Shown here: piece by piece, positions 37,056 through 51,658 of the stretch
Layout: every line of letters starts with the position of its first letter
Numbering within the stretch: position 1 is the first letter of the stretch
Notes under the pieces: generated by a model
The model's input: only the letters and a program-made list of their open reading frames with translations
Database searches by the model: none
What the model was told of the DNA's origin: nothing
Made by a program: the position numbers and the translations under genes
Assembly (NCBI RefSeq): GCF_040954645.1
Contig: NC_092805.1
Coordinates: 75,176,564-75,240,563, forward strand
From: Diabrotica undecimpunctata
Lineage: Eukaryota > Arthropoda > Insecta > Coleoptera > Chrysomelidae
Reading direction: 5' to 3'
DNA: 64,000 nucleotides

Positions 37056-37860
37056 GAATCTTTTTTATTACAGTTCCAAATGCTATGAACCTTGGACTGT
37101 GGAAGTTCAATTAATCTTCACCTGTTGGCTGGCTAACCAGTGACGTCATAAATATTATAATATATGATATTTTGGTTTGATCTCGCATGCTTTGTTCTTT
37201 GTTAACAAATCAATCACTGGGGGTAAATGGTAATCTTAACCACATTTTCCTTTCATTTTTTGGCTTTTTAACGACAAGTTGGTCAACCAAATTTATCACA
37301 TTCTATGAATGTACCGCTCTATTATATTAGACGTTGGTATTTTGCCTTGCTGTTCTGTCATTTTGACCTCAAGGCCATATCTATTCACGTTGTTTGCGTG
37401 GGTGTTAAACCTGTAAATTCATTTACCTGCGAGATTCAGTAAGCTTAAGACTGGTAACTTCATTTTTATCTTTATTACTATATTAATCTTATATAATTCA
37501 ATAATGTTACCTAAAGTTAAAATTAAAATCTAACTGATTATAAATAAATTGTTGGATGTGCATTCTCATGATCTTTCTAGTTCTTTACACTATAAAATAA
37601 ACCTCAATGTTTTTTACTTAAGTTTTTATAACTTTTTTATACACATGTATGTTTATCGCATGTTCTTGTGCCGTGCTAATTTTGTTAAATTGCAAACTAT
37701 ACCTAGTTTCAATTAATTGTTTTATACAACTTTAACTCTAAATGTCCAGTTTCGTAAGCTTTTTCATATTTTTAACATCATTGACTGCTACATGTCTTTG
37801 TAAGGCAACACACATTTTTTAACTTCTCTATGGATGTTTGGTTTCATATTGTTCTTTTTA
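37056..37860. other. Noncoding sequence, possibly PLE pseudo-LTR
   Basis: No coding. Contains poly-pyrimidine/AG sites and ends at the hammerhead-like motif, so it may be PLE untranslated sequence. Confidence 0.3.
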
Positions 37861-37908
37861 GATGAACTGATGATGCTTTCTGAGCAGAAAGCGAAACGTC
37901 TTCAATAA
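37857..37908 (+). ncRNA. Hammerhead-ribozyme-like motif
   Basis: Core CTGATGA (37867-37873), a 7-bp stem II (GCTTTCT 37875-37881 / AGAAAGC 37886-37892, loop GAGC), then GAAACGTC (37893-37900) with a potential 4-bp stem I (TGAA/TTCA). Minimal hammerheads with a very short stem III are known from PLE pseudo-LTRs, and PLE sequence lies nearby. One unpaired T between the core and stem II deviates from consensus, so activity is uncertain. Confidence 0.35.
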
Positions 37909-38029
37909 ATAGATGAAGTAGCCACCTTCTTTGTCTTTTATTTCTCCACTTTGACCGAAAAACCCACCACTCTTCGAGTGTACCTTAGTTTATTTTGGAT
38001 TGACGGTCGTACTCCTTTTCTCTCTCTAT

Positions 38030-38886
<857 letters not shown>

Positions 38887-40318
38887 TGTTATGATGTGTT
38901 GTTTGTTTGAATGATGAGCAATGAGTATTTTAATAATATAGGGTTTTTATCGCGGTTCTCAAAGAATTAGTTTGTAAGTACTTTTTTAAATTATCTTTAT
39001 TATAACTATTATGAAACACACATATATATCTAACCTAGCCAATGTAAATTTAAAATAAACTATCTTTAAATTGATACTCTTATAAAACTAATTAAATTCT
39101 ATAGACAATGTAAAATTTAAACAAACTATCTTCAAAATTGAAATTGTTATGACATTAACTAAATTATATTAACAAAATTTTGTACCTTTCTTTCACTGAA
39201 TGCCTAAATGAACTGTTTTCCACTATATAGATTCTAATCACCACTGAATGTCTTCGTACTTCGGTTATCCTTGTTTTTGTGAAATTACTTTTTCCAATTA
39301 TCAGCTTCTACCAATTTAAGATATATTTTTCTTCACCAGCATTTATAAACCACCAAGCAAACCAGCAAAACAGCATTTATATTTATTCTTCTTTTCAATA
39401 TACCAATATCCAATTATTATAAGTTGATTTATACTAATCTCCAATCATAATATAATTTTAATTTCTTCCAATATACTTTTTTTTAATCTTCAATAATTAT
39501 TTGTGTATAATTATAAATGTGCATTAAAATATATGCATAATTTTTAATCTTCATTTAACTCACTATATCAAACAATTGGACTATTTGTAACTGATTCACT
39601 GACTCCAACTAACTTTCATATTTCTTACTAAACTTTTCTGACTGACTTCTTGAAAATTCTGAACAATTTACTTCACTAACTAAATGTGTCTACTAACTTT
39701 CATAATAAACTGGACTCATAGTAACTGTAACTCATAACTGATCCCTTCTAATCCAAATCACCGGGTATTTATATCTTTTTTTCTGTTCTAGAATCCTCTG
39801 GCAATAAATCATGTTCCATTTGTTCTATTACTTCTATATGGATGTTCTCGAAAAAAGTACCTATATGTTCGTTCCACAGACATAACCATTATTCCAGAAT
39901 GTTCCAACATACACACACGTCAAATTCTGCATTCTGGAGAATTCGTTAATGTTCTATTGATAATTTTGTTGACATTTAGGCTTTTCAGATCAGAATAAAC
40001 ATTTAAATCATTAAATATATATAAATTAAACATTTTAAACTAACATTATTATTATAACCCCACTTTATATTCCTAAAAATTCTTAATTTCTGTCAGTCAC
40101 TTACTGTATAGTTGGTTGCCTATGCACATGGCTCACTTAAATATATTTACAACATTAAAATACAACTTTTTACAATTATTATATGCTAATTTCTTAAAAA
40201 TGCCCTCACATAAATAATTTATATTAAATTCTCTAGTATATAACTTATTTAAAATAATCAAATACTTTTTTATATCTAATATTATGTAGTATATAACTTA
40301 TAAATTATTTTCTATAAA
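38887..40318 (-). repeat. Element C 3' LTR (5' terminus deleted)
   Basis: HSEs on the plus strand: 39785-39794 (2 units), 39844-39853 (2 units) and 39891-39905 (perfect 3-unit TTC-GAA-TTC). It includes about 115 bp that the 5' LTR has lost. Confidence 0.85.
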
Positions 40319-40821
40319 TAATTTACTTATTATTTTTTTAAATATTAATTTTCTTATCCACATACCTTAGTAATTATAATAAATGAAATAATTTAATTTC
40401 CTATTTTAATTGTTCTATCAAATACATCCCTGTTCGCTGTCTATGTCAAACTGTCATGTCAAATGGAGCAATTGAAAATGGAGGCTATCAGAAAATAAAC
40501 ATATAATCTAATCATCTATTATTGTGTTATGTTTATTTATAAACAAAATCTAGGAATTATTTCCATTCAACAGGCTTTCATCCATATGAATTGGTAAGTT
40601 TTACACTTTATTAGGTATATTAGAAAGACATTTATAAATTCAATTTTGTATCTAACCCCAAATTATGATTTTTAGGGTACAAAATAATTTCCATATGTAC
40701 AAAATTCAACAAGTATGATGTCAAATTGATTCACAACAAAGAAATCTACCATCTATCTATGAAATGGATCTATCAGTAAGTTATTAGTGTTATTATATTT
40801 GTGTTAAAGGTATAGAAAACA
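40319..40821 (-). other. Conserved region between pol and 3' LTR of C
   Basis: No sense ORF. On the plus (antisense) strand it shows splice-like sites conserved with D: donor TTG|GTAAGT (about 40590), acceptor ATTTTTAG|GG (about 40677) and donor CAG|TAAGTT (about 40777). Confidence 0.45.
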
Positions 40822-43800
40822 TTATTCAATCTCTTCATGATATTGAAAAATGTCGTTGATATGAAATATGCCTCTTAGTCTGTTCTCTGCATCTATTAAC
40901 ACATAACTATTTAGTCCATTCTGATTTTCAATTGTATATGGACCTTCAAACATTGGTTGTAATTTCTTACAACGGTTTTCTTTAACATTACTTTTTCTAA
41001 GTGAACGAATTAACACTAGGTCTCCTTTTTGAAATGTGATTGGTTTTTTTATATTTCGATTTTGTCTTCTGATATATTTTTCAGCTTTCCTCCTAATTCG
41101 GTTATTCACTTTCTGCATTACTTGTTCTAACATATCCTGATTATATTCACTAATCCACTTTCTGTTTCCTATATGGCCAAACATTAAATATTCTGGTACT
41201 TTCTCTGTATTCAAATTATGTGTATTATTTAAAAAATATTCTACTTGTGGTATATGTTGCTGCCAAGTTTCATGTTGATTTTGGCACAGTATCCTTAAAT
41301 ATTTTATAACTTCTTTAATATATCTTTCTGCAGGATTTGCCTGAGGATGTCTGATACTTGTAAAATGAATGTTAATTCCCTTTTTCTCACAAAATGCCCG
41401 AAATTTTTGGTTGTTAAAATATGTAGCATTATCTATTATGCAATTTCTAAATGGTCCTATTTCTTCGAAAAATTGATTAATATATAATTTTAATGTTTAT
41501 CATTTGTTCTCGAGCAGGGATATAGTTTAATAAATTTTGTATATAAATCAACTATCACTAGTATATGCTTTTTTCCTGTTGGACTGAGAACTAAATTTGA
41601 AATAAAATCCATGGAAACTGTATTTAGTTTTTCATATACAACATTAGATTTATATGTGTTCTGGTTTTTGAAATTCTTTTCTTTGTTTAGTTGACATATT
41701 GGGCATTGGGTAGTAATTTCTTTTGCTATACTTATGTCATTCTTTGCAAAATAATTGTCCCTAAATAGCATCCATAGCTTTCTTGAACCAATATGCATAT
41801 AATTGTTATGTAAATTTTTAAATATTTTCTTTGCTAAAGTTCTAGTTATTACATATACTTCTATGCCATTTATTATTTTATAATAAACTCCATCTTTCTT
41901 AAGGACTTTTTGTTTTTCACTCAAATTGATCTGATCTCTTATAATTTCTTCTTTAGAATATAATCCAGTACTTTCTACTAATTGATTTAATCCAATTTTT
42001 ATTGTTCGCTGCCCTTTTTGTGATGTATTTTCTAACCTTGATAACGCATCTGCCACTATATTGGATTTTCCAGAAATGTGTTTGATTTCAAATGAGTATT
42101 CAGTCAATATTAGACTCCATCGATGTATTCTACTGTTTCCATATTTGTTATTTAATATAGACGTTAAAGCTTGGTGATCTGTTTCTATTGTAAATTCATT
42201 ACCCAACAAATAAAATCTTAATTTTGTGACACAGTGTATTATACTTGCTAGTTCTAATTCTGAAACTGAGTAACCCTTTTTATGTGGCTTTGTAATTCTT
42301 GAAATGAATTGTATTGGGTATTCGACCCCATCATGTATTTGTAATAATACCCCTGATAATCTCTCTATGGATGCATCTGTTCTTAATATGAATGGCTGTG
42401 TGTAGTCAGGATAATATATTTTTAAATTTGACAGAAAAATGTTTTTAATTTCTTGGAATGCTAGTTCTCTTCTCTGATCCCATCTCCATTTTACACCTTT
42501 TCTCAGTAGTTCAAGTAATGGAATTTCTTTTATACTTAGATCTGGTATCATCCTTTTATAATAATTAATTATTCCAATGAATCCTCTTAAAGTTCTTAAA
42601 TTGTGTGGTGTTTTATATTCCTGAATGACTTGTGTCCGTTCTGGATCCATTTCGATTCCCTTAGTATTAAGTTTATAACCTAGATATATTACTTCTTTTT
42701 GAAAAAATGTACATTTTTCTTGATTTATTTTTAGTCCAACTTTGTCTAATCTATTTATTATAATTTTTAGGTGTTTCTCATGATCTTCAGCCGTTTTAGA
42801 AAAAATTAATATATCATCAATGTAGCGAATTACAAAATGTTCATATTGATCCAAAATATCATGAAGACATCTACATAGAGCACTGCAAGATGATTGAAGT
42901 CCAAATGGTACTACTTTGAATTGATATACTACTCCATCTATCTGAAATCCTGTATACTGTCTACTTTTTCTTTCTAAAGGTATTAACCAAAAACTATGCT
43001 GTAAATCGATTTTAGTGAAAAATGACATTCCTGTAATTCTTCCTAGTATTCCATCTATACTCATTGGTGCTTCAAATTGCTTTTCAGTAATCTTGTTAAT
43101 ATTCCTTGCATCCAAACATAACCTGATTTCACCTGATCTTTTACGTACTACTACTATAGGATTTATAAAACGTGTGTCTGCCTTCTCAATGATTCCATCT
43201 TCTAACATATTATTAATTGTTTTGTTTACTTCTTCTCTGTATTTATATGGTATTGGGTATGATTTTGTTTTAAAATCTTTTTCTTCTTTAACTTTTATAC
43301 TATGGATATAATTTTGTGCAATTCTATTTTCTTTATTGACAAGTCCCTTGTGTTGCTGCAATATGGAAATGACTATTGATTTATATTCTTCAGGGCAATT
43401 TAAAACTTTCATCATATCTTCTTCTTTACAAATAACATTATTCTTCATTATGTACTCATTATTCCTTGCTTCCAATTTTACGCACTCCACCTCGTAGGCA
43501 TCCATCTGCTTAAAATTTCCATTCCTTAAATATTCACTACAATAATTATTCTTTACATTCTTTTGGGACATTTCCCTATCATCAAAATACATTTCTTCTT
43601 CATAAACATCATTATTTTCTTTTAATAATATCCTATCAACTCTTATTCCTTCTTCCACCTCATCTTTCTGCATAAATTTTATTATTTGCCCTTCCAAAGT
43701 TACTATTTTTTCTTCAAAATCTATCTTTACTTTCTTCTTTTCCAATTCATCATTTCCCATTAATATATCAACACATAAATCCTTGACAATAAATCCTTGC

Positions 43801-44060
43801 ATATTAATTTCTTTATTAAGAATATTAATTTTAAAATTGGCTAGTTTATCAATTTCACCCAACTTCTTATTATTTGCACCAACAATTTTAATTTTTGGAA
43901 TCTTTATTATATCTGATAGTTTTAATGTATTAAAAATAAAATTCTCCGAGACTAAAGTACTTTCTGAACCAGTATCTATCATAATTTTAATCATTTTATT
44001 GTTGGCCAAAGCATTTATATAAATTAAATTAATAGATTCAATAATTTTATCTTCATCTAG
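40822..44060 (-). pseudogene. Element C pol
   Basis: PR (IMIDTGSESTLVSE), RT (FVIRYIDDILIFSKT), RNase H (ILRTDASIE, SELELASII, TDHQALTSIL, VADALSRLE) and integrase zinc region (CPICQLNKEK) are open in 44009-41490. A one-base change at about 41492 shifts the frame. The rest of the integrase core and the C-terminal GPYTIENQ domain continue to 40822. Amino-acid sequence is nearly identical to D outside the breaks. Confidence 0.9.
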
Positions 44061-44119
44061 AGAAATAAATTCAGAAGGTTTTTCATAATAGCAATGGCCT
44101 AACTTGTAATTCAGAAAGT

Positions 44120-45314
44120 TTACTGAACAAAATTTTGATTATTAGAATTGTCAGATTGTATCTGACCACTTGGATCTGATGTCCAATGTCTTTCCCTACT
44201 ATGACTTCTACTCATATTTTCCTGCCTTGTACTACTTCGTTCCCTGTCTTCGCAGCTTCTATTCCTTCGAACACAATTTACCTGTCTGTTATAGTTAGGT
44301 CGCTCTGTATTTCTTCTATTGTTAAAATCTTGTTTATTATTATTAGTACTGTTATTAAAATGTTGTCTGATGTGATTATAATTTAAAAATTTATTTTCAA
44401 ATGTTTGAAAATTATCTAAATCATTCTCAATACTAGCAAACCAAGTTGCTGCATTGTCATTTAATGTCATTCTAATATAATCTTTAATATCATTAATATT
44501 ATTCACAAATCTTAATTTATGTTTTAAACTATTTATGTATACTCTAGGATGCAAATTTTTTATATTACCAGAGAATTTAATCCCAGTCTCATTTGCTAAA
44601 ATTTAAGTAAGGTCTCCCTATGTCTCTCATTTGTGAAATATCATCTATTCTCTGTTCCACATTTCTTATTTGATTACTATTTATTTGGATATTTTGTTGT
44701 ATATCGTCTAATTTTTCTTCTGTGTTTCTCCTGTCTTCGTTAATTTTTACTTCTAAGTTACATTTCTGCAACTCTATTTTCTGTTCTATATCTATCTTAT
44801 TATCTTGAATAATCCTCTTTACTTCTGTCCTCTCATTTTTTATCCTTTTCTTGTAGTCATGCTGTATATTTTTTATTTCATTTGCTACTTTCTTCTCTGC
44901 AGCTTCAAGTTTTTTATCCATTTGTTTTTCCATTTGTTTTACAATTTTATTATTATTATCTTCTATTTTCTTTTCTAATTTTCTATAATTCTCTTCCAAT
45001 TTTTGTTCCATTTTTTTCATGTCTTCTTTGACTTCTTTTGAATTCTCTTCCATTTTTTTCGTATTCTCTTCCATTTTCTGTTCCATTTTTTTCATGTCTT
45101 CTTTGATTTCTTTTGAATTCTCTTCCATTGTCTTGTTCATCTGCATCATTAATGACATCAAAGCTGCCATATTGACATTTTCCTCTCTTTCTGGATTCAT
45201 TTCTGCAGTATCTTGTGGAGCTTGAACTAAACTCTCCTCTTGTATAGTTTGTGTTTCTACTTCCACATCTTCTTCATTCTTTTTGCTTCTTGTACCTTTT
45301 TTTCCTTGAGACAT
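44120..45314 (-). pseudogene. Element C gag, frameshifted and deleted
   Basis: The N-terminal 241 codons (45314-44589) hold a long coiled coil. One extra T at about 44600 stops the frame. The remainder (44554-44120) lacks about 440 bp relative to D (the second half of the capsid-like region and part of the Asn-rich segment), with about nine unrelated bases at the junction. The C-terminal Arg/Ser-rich tail and the AAATTTT heptamer at the gag end are preserved. Confidence 0.85.
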
Positions 45315-45458
45315 TTTGAGACTTTACTTGTTCAAATATAATTAAAAATAAAATCTATAATTTTTTCTTTCTACTGATAATTAATTTAATTATATGAGAG
45401 CACTTATCTTCCCAAACTAATTCTTTTAAATAGAGAGCCACCGCGTTGGGTGCCAAAT

Positions 45459-46797
45459 TGTTATGATGTGTTGTTTGTTTGAATGATGAGCAATGAGTAT
45501 TTTAATAATATAGGGTTTTTATCGCGGTTCTCAAAGAATTAGTTTGTAAGTACTTTTTTAAATTATCTTTATTATAACTATTATGAAACACACATATATA
45601 TCTAACCTAGACAATGTAAATTTAAAATACACTATCTTTAAATTGATACTCTTATAAAGCTAATTAAATTCTATAGACAATGTAAAATTTAAACAAACTA
45701 TCTTCAAAATTGAAATTGTTATGACGTTAACTAAATTATATTAACAAAATTTTGTACCTTTCTTTCACTGAATGCCTAAATGAACTGTTTTCCACTATAT
45801 AGATTCTAATCACCACTGAATGTCTTCGTACTTCGGTTATCCTTGTTTTTGTGAAATTACTTTTTCCAATTATCAGCTTCTACCAATTTAAGATACATTT
45901 TTCTTCACCAGCATTTATAAACCACCAAGCAAACCAGCAAAACAGCATTTATATTTATTGTTCTTTTCAATATTCCAATATCCAATTATTATAAGTTGAT
46001 TTATACTAATCTCCAATCATAATATAATTTTAATTTCTTCCAATATACTTTTTTTTAATCTTCAATAATTATTTGTGTATAATTATAAATGTGCATTAAA
46101 ATATATGCATAATTTTTTGAAAATTCTGAACAATTTACTTCACTAACTAAATGTGTCTACTAACTTTCATAATAAACTGGACTCATAGTAACTGTAACTC
46201 ATAACTGATCCCTTCTAATCCAAATCACCGGGTATTTATATCTTTTTTTCTGTTCTAGAATCCTCTGGCAATAAATCATGTTCCATTTGTTCTATTACTT
46301 CTATATGGATGTTCTCGAAAAAAGTACCTATATGTTCGTTCCACAGACATAACCATTATTCCAGAATGTTCCAACATACACACAGGTCAAATTCTGCATT
46401 CTGGAGAATTCGTTAATGTTCTATTGATAATTTTGTTGACATTTAGGCTTTTCAGATCAGAATAAACATTTAAATCATTAAATATATATAAATTAAACAT
46501 TTTAAACTAACATTATTATTATAACCCCACTTTATATTCCTAAAAATTCTTAATTTCTGTCAGTCACTTACTGTATAGTTGGTTGCCTATGCACATGGCT
46601 CACTTAAATATATTTACAACATTAAAATACAACTTTTTACAATTATTATATGCTAATTTCTTAAAAATGCCCTCACATAAATAATTTTTATTAAATTCTC
46701 TAGTATATAACTTATTTAAAATAATCAAATACTTTTTTATATCTAATATTATGTAGTATATAACTTATAAATTATTTTCTATAAACCCCAATCGTAT

Positions 46798-46799
<2 letters not shown>
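45459..46799 (-). repeat. Element C 5' LTR
   Basis: 1341 bp, minus orientation, starts TGATACGATTGGGG at 46799. Promoter: TATAAATA at 46240-46233. HSEs at 46252-46261, 46311-46320 (2 units each) and 46358-46372 (perfect 3-unit). About 115 bp deleted near 46110 relative to the 3' LTR. Confidence 0.9.

Positions 46800-46881
<82 letters not shown>
46800..46881. repeat. (TA)n microsatellite
   Basis: Separates the divergently oriented LTRs of C and F2. Confidence 0.95.
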
Positions 46882-49826
<2,945 letters not shown>

Positions 49827-49969
49827 ATTTGGCGCCCAACGTGGGGCTCTCTATTTAAAAGAATTAGTTTGGGAAGATAAGTGCTCTCATATAATTAAAT
49901 TAATTATCAGTAGAAAGGAAAAATAATAGATTTTATTATTAATTATATTTGAACAAGTAAAGTCTCAAA

Positions 49970-51658
49970 ATGTCTCAAGGAAAGAAAGGTACAAGAAGCA
50001 AAAAGAATGAAGAAGATGTGGAAGTAGAAACACAACCTATACAAGAGGAGAGTTTAGTTCAAGTTCCACAAGATACTGCAGAAATGAATCCAGAAAGAGA
50101 GGAAAATGTCAATATGGCAACTTTGATGTCATTAATAATGCAGATGAACAAGACAATGGAAGATAATTCAAAACAAATCAAAGAAGCCATGAAAAAAATA
50201 GAAGAGAATTTAAAAGAAATCAAAGAAGACATAAAAAAATTGGAAGAGAATTCAAAAGAAGTCAAAGAAGACATGAAAAAAATAGAACAAAAAATGGAAC
50301 AGAATTCACAAGAAGTCAAAGAAGACATGAAAAAAATGGAACAGAAATTGGAAGAGAATTATAGAAAATTAGAAAAGAAAATAGAAGATAATAATAATAA
50401 AATTGTAAAACAAATGGAAAAACAAATGGATAAAAAACTTGAAGCTGCAGAGAAAAAAGTAGCAAATGAAATAAAAAGTATACGGAATGACTACAAGAAA
50501 AGGCTAGACAATGAGAGGACAGAAGTAAAGAGGATTATTCAAGATAATAAAATAGATATAGAACAGAAAATAGAGTTACAGAAATGTAACTTAGAAGTAA
50601 AAATTAACGAAGACAGGAGAAACACAGAAGAAAAATTAGACGATATACAACAAAATATCCAAATAAATAGTAATCAAATAAGAAATGTGGAACAGAGAAT
50701 AGATGATATTTCACAAATGAGAGACATAGGGAGACCTTACTTAAATTTAACAAATGAGACTGGGATTAAATTCTCTGGTAATATAAAAAATTTGCATCCT
50801 AGAGTATACATAAATAGTTTAAAACATAAATTAAGATTTGTGAATAATATTAATGATATTAAAGATTATATTAGAATGACGTTAAATGACAATGCAGCAA
50901 CTTGGTTTGCTAGTATTGAGAATGATTTAGATAATTTTCAAACATTTGAAAATAAATTTTTAAATTATTATTGGGGTGAATTAGAGCAAGCCAAGTTTAG
51001 AGAAATTCTATATTTTGGAAAGTATAATCAAAATTTAAAATCAAATATGGTAGATTATGCATTGAAATTGATAACAGTTGCAAAATATTTAGAACCACCA
51101 CTTAGAGAGGATGAAACAGTCTTAAATGTATCTAGACATTTTGATACTGATGTTGTGCAAACCGTAACTGTACAAAATATTCAAACAATAGATAGTTTTA
51201 TTAATTTTATTCAAAGAATACAAAGAGGCAATATGACAAGTAATAATAATAACAGAAAAAACAATAGTAACTTTCAATATAATAGAAATGATAATCAACA
51301 ATATAGACAATCATATAATAATTATAGATATGTTGATAGTTTACAAAATTTTAATAATAATAATAGTAATCAAAATAGACAGAATTTTAATAACAATACT
51401 AGTTATAATAGACAACATTTTAATAACAGTACTAATAATAATAAACAAGATTTTAACAATAGAAGAAATACAGAGCGACCTAACTATAATAGACAGGTAA
51501 ATTGTGTTCGAAGGAATAGAAGCTGCGAAGACAGGGAACGAAGTAGTACAAGGCAGGAAAATGTGAGTAGAAGTCATAGTAGGGAAAGACATAGGACATC
51601 AGATTCAAGTGGTCAGATACAATCTGACAATTCTAATAATCAAAATTTTGTGCAGTAA
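49970..51658 (+). CDS. Element D Gag
   Basis: 562 codons, intact. Residues 1-45 are basic/acidic. Residues about 50-260 form an exceptionally long charged coiled coil with repeated KEVKEDMKK-type units. Residues about 270-420 are a capsid-like Retrotrans_gag region (FSGNIKNLHPRVYINSLKHKL, WFASIENDLDNFQTFE). Then follow a very Asn-rich segment and an Arg/Ser-rich tail (RERSSTRQE, SRSHSRERH) in place of a CCHC zinc knuckle. The tail probably binds RNA. The first ATG fits the homologous C start. Gag ends at the TAA 51656-51658 just after the AAATTTT slippery-type heptamer. Confidence 0.9.
   Translation: MSQGKKGTRSKKNEEDVEVETQPIQEESLVQVPQDTAEMNPEREENVNMATLMSLIMQMNKTMEDNSKQIKEAMKKIEENLKEIKEDIKKLEENSKEVKEDMKKIEQKMEQNSQEVKEDMKKMEQKLEENYRKLEKKIEDNNNKIVKQMEKQMDKKLEAAEKKVANEIKSIRNDYKKRLDNERTEVKRIIQDNKIDIEQKIELQKCNLEVKINEDRRNTEEKLDDIQQNIQINSNQIRNVEQRIDDISQMRDIGRPYLNLTNETGIKFSGNIKNLHPRVYINSLKHKLRFVNNINDIKDYIRMTLNDNAATWFASIENDLDNFQTFENKFLNYYWGELEQAKFREILYFGKYNQNLKSNMVDYALKLITVAKYLEPPLREDETVLNVSRHFDTDVVQTVTVQNIQTIDSFINFIQRIQRGNMTSNNNNRKNNSNFQYNRNDNQQYRQSYNNYRYVDSLQNFNNNNSNQNRQNFNNNTSYNRQHFNNSTNNNKQDFNNRRNTERPNYNRQVNCVRRNRSCEDRERSSTRQENVSRSHSRERHRTSDSSGQIQSDNSNNQNFVQ
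51643..51649 (+). promoter_or_regulatory. Candidate -1 ribosomal frameshift site (AAATTTT)
   Basis: In the gag frame the heptamer reads A AAT TTT, which satisfies the X XXY YYZ slippery rule. The pol (-1) frame opens only just upstream (TAA TAA, then open), so the gag-pol overlap is about 20 nt and contains this site. The same heptamer is conserved in C. No clear downstream pseudoknot is visible. Confidence 0.6.

Larger units (their letters stand above)
38887..46799 (-). mobile_element. Element C: long-LTR gypsy element, defective sister of D
   Basis: 5' LTR 45459-46799, 3' LTR 38887 to about 40318. Primer-binding site TTTGGCACCCAACGCGG on the minus strand adjoins 45458 (D has TTTGGCGCCCAACGTGG, tRNA-Lys type). 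Gag and pol proteins are nearly identical to D but broken. The 3' LTR has lost its first about 18 bp and the purine tract. Long LTRs plus a tRNA-Lys primer recall the Osvaldo lineage; that affiliation is a suggestion only. Confidence 0.9.
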
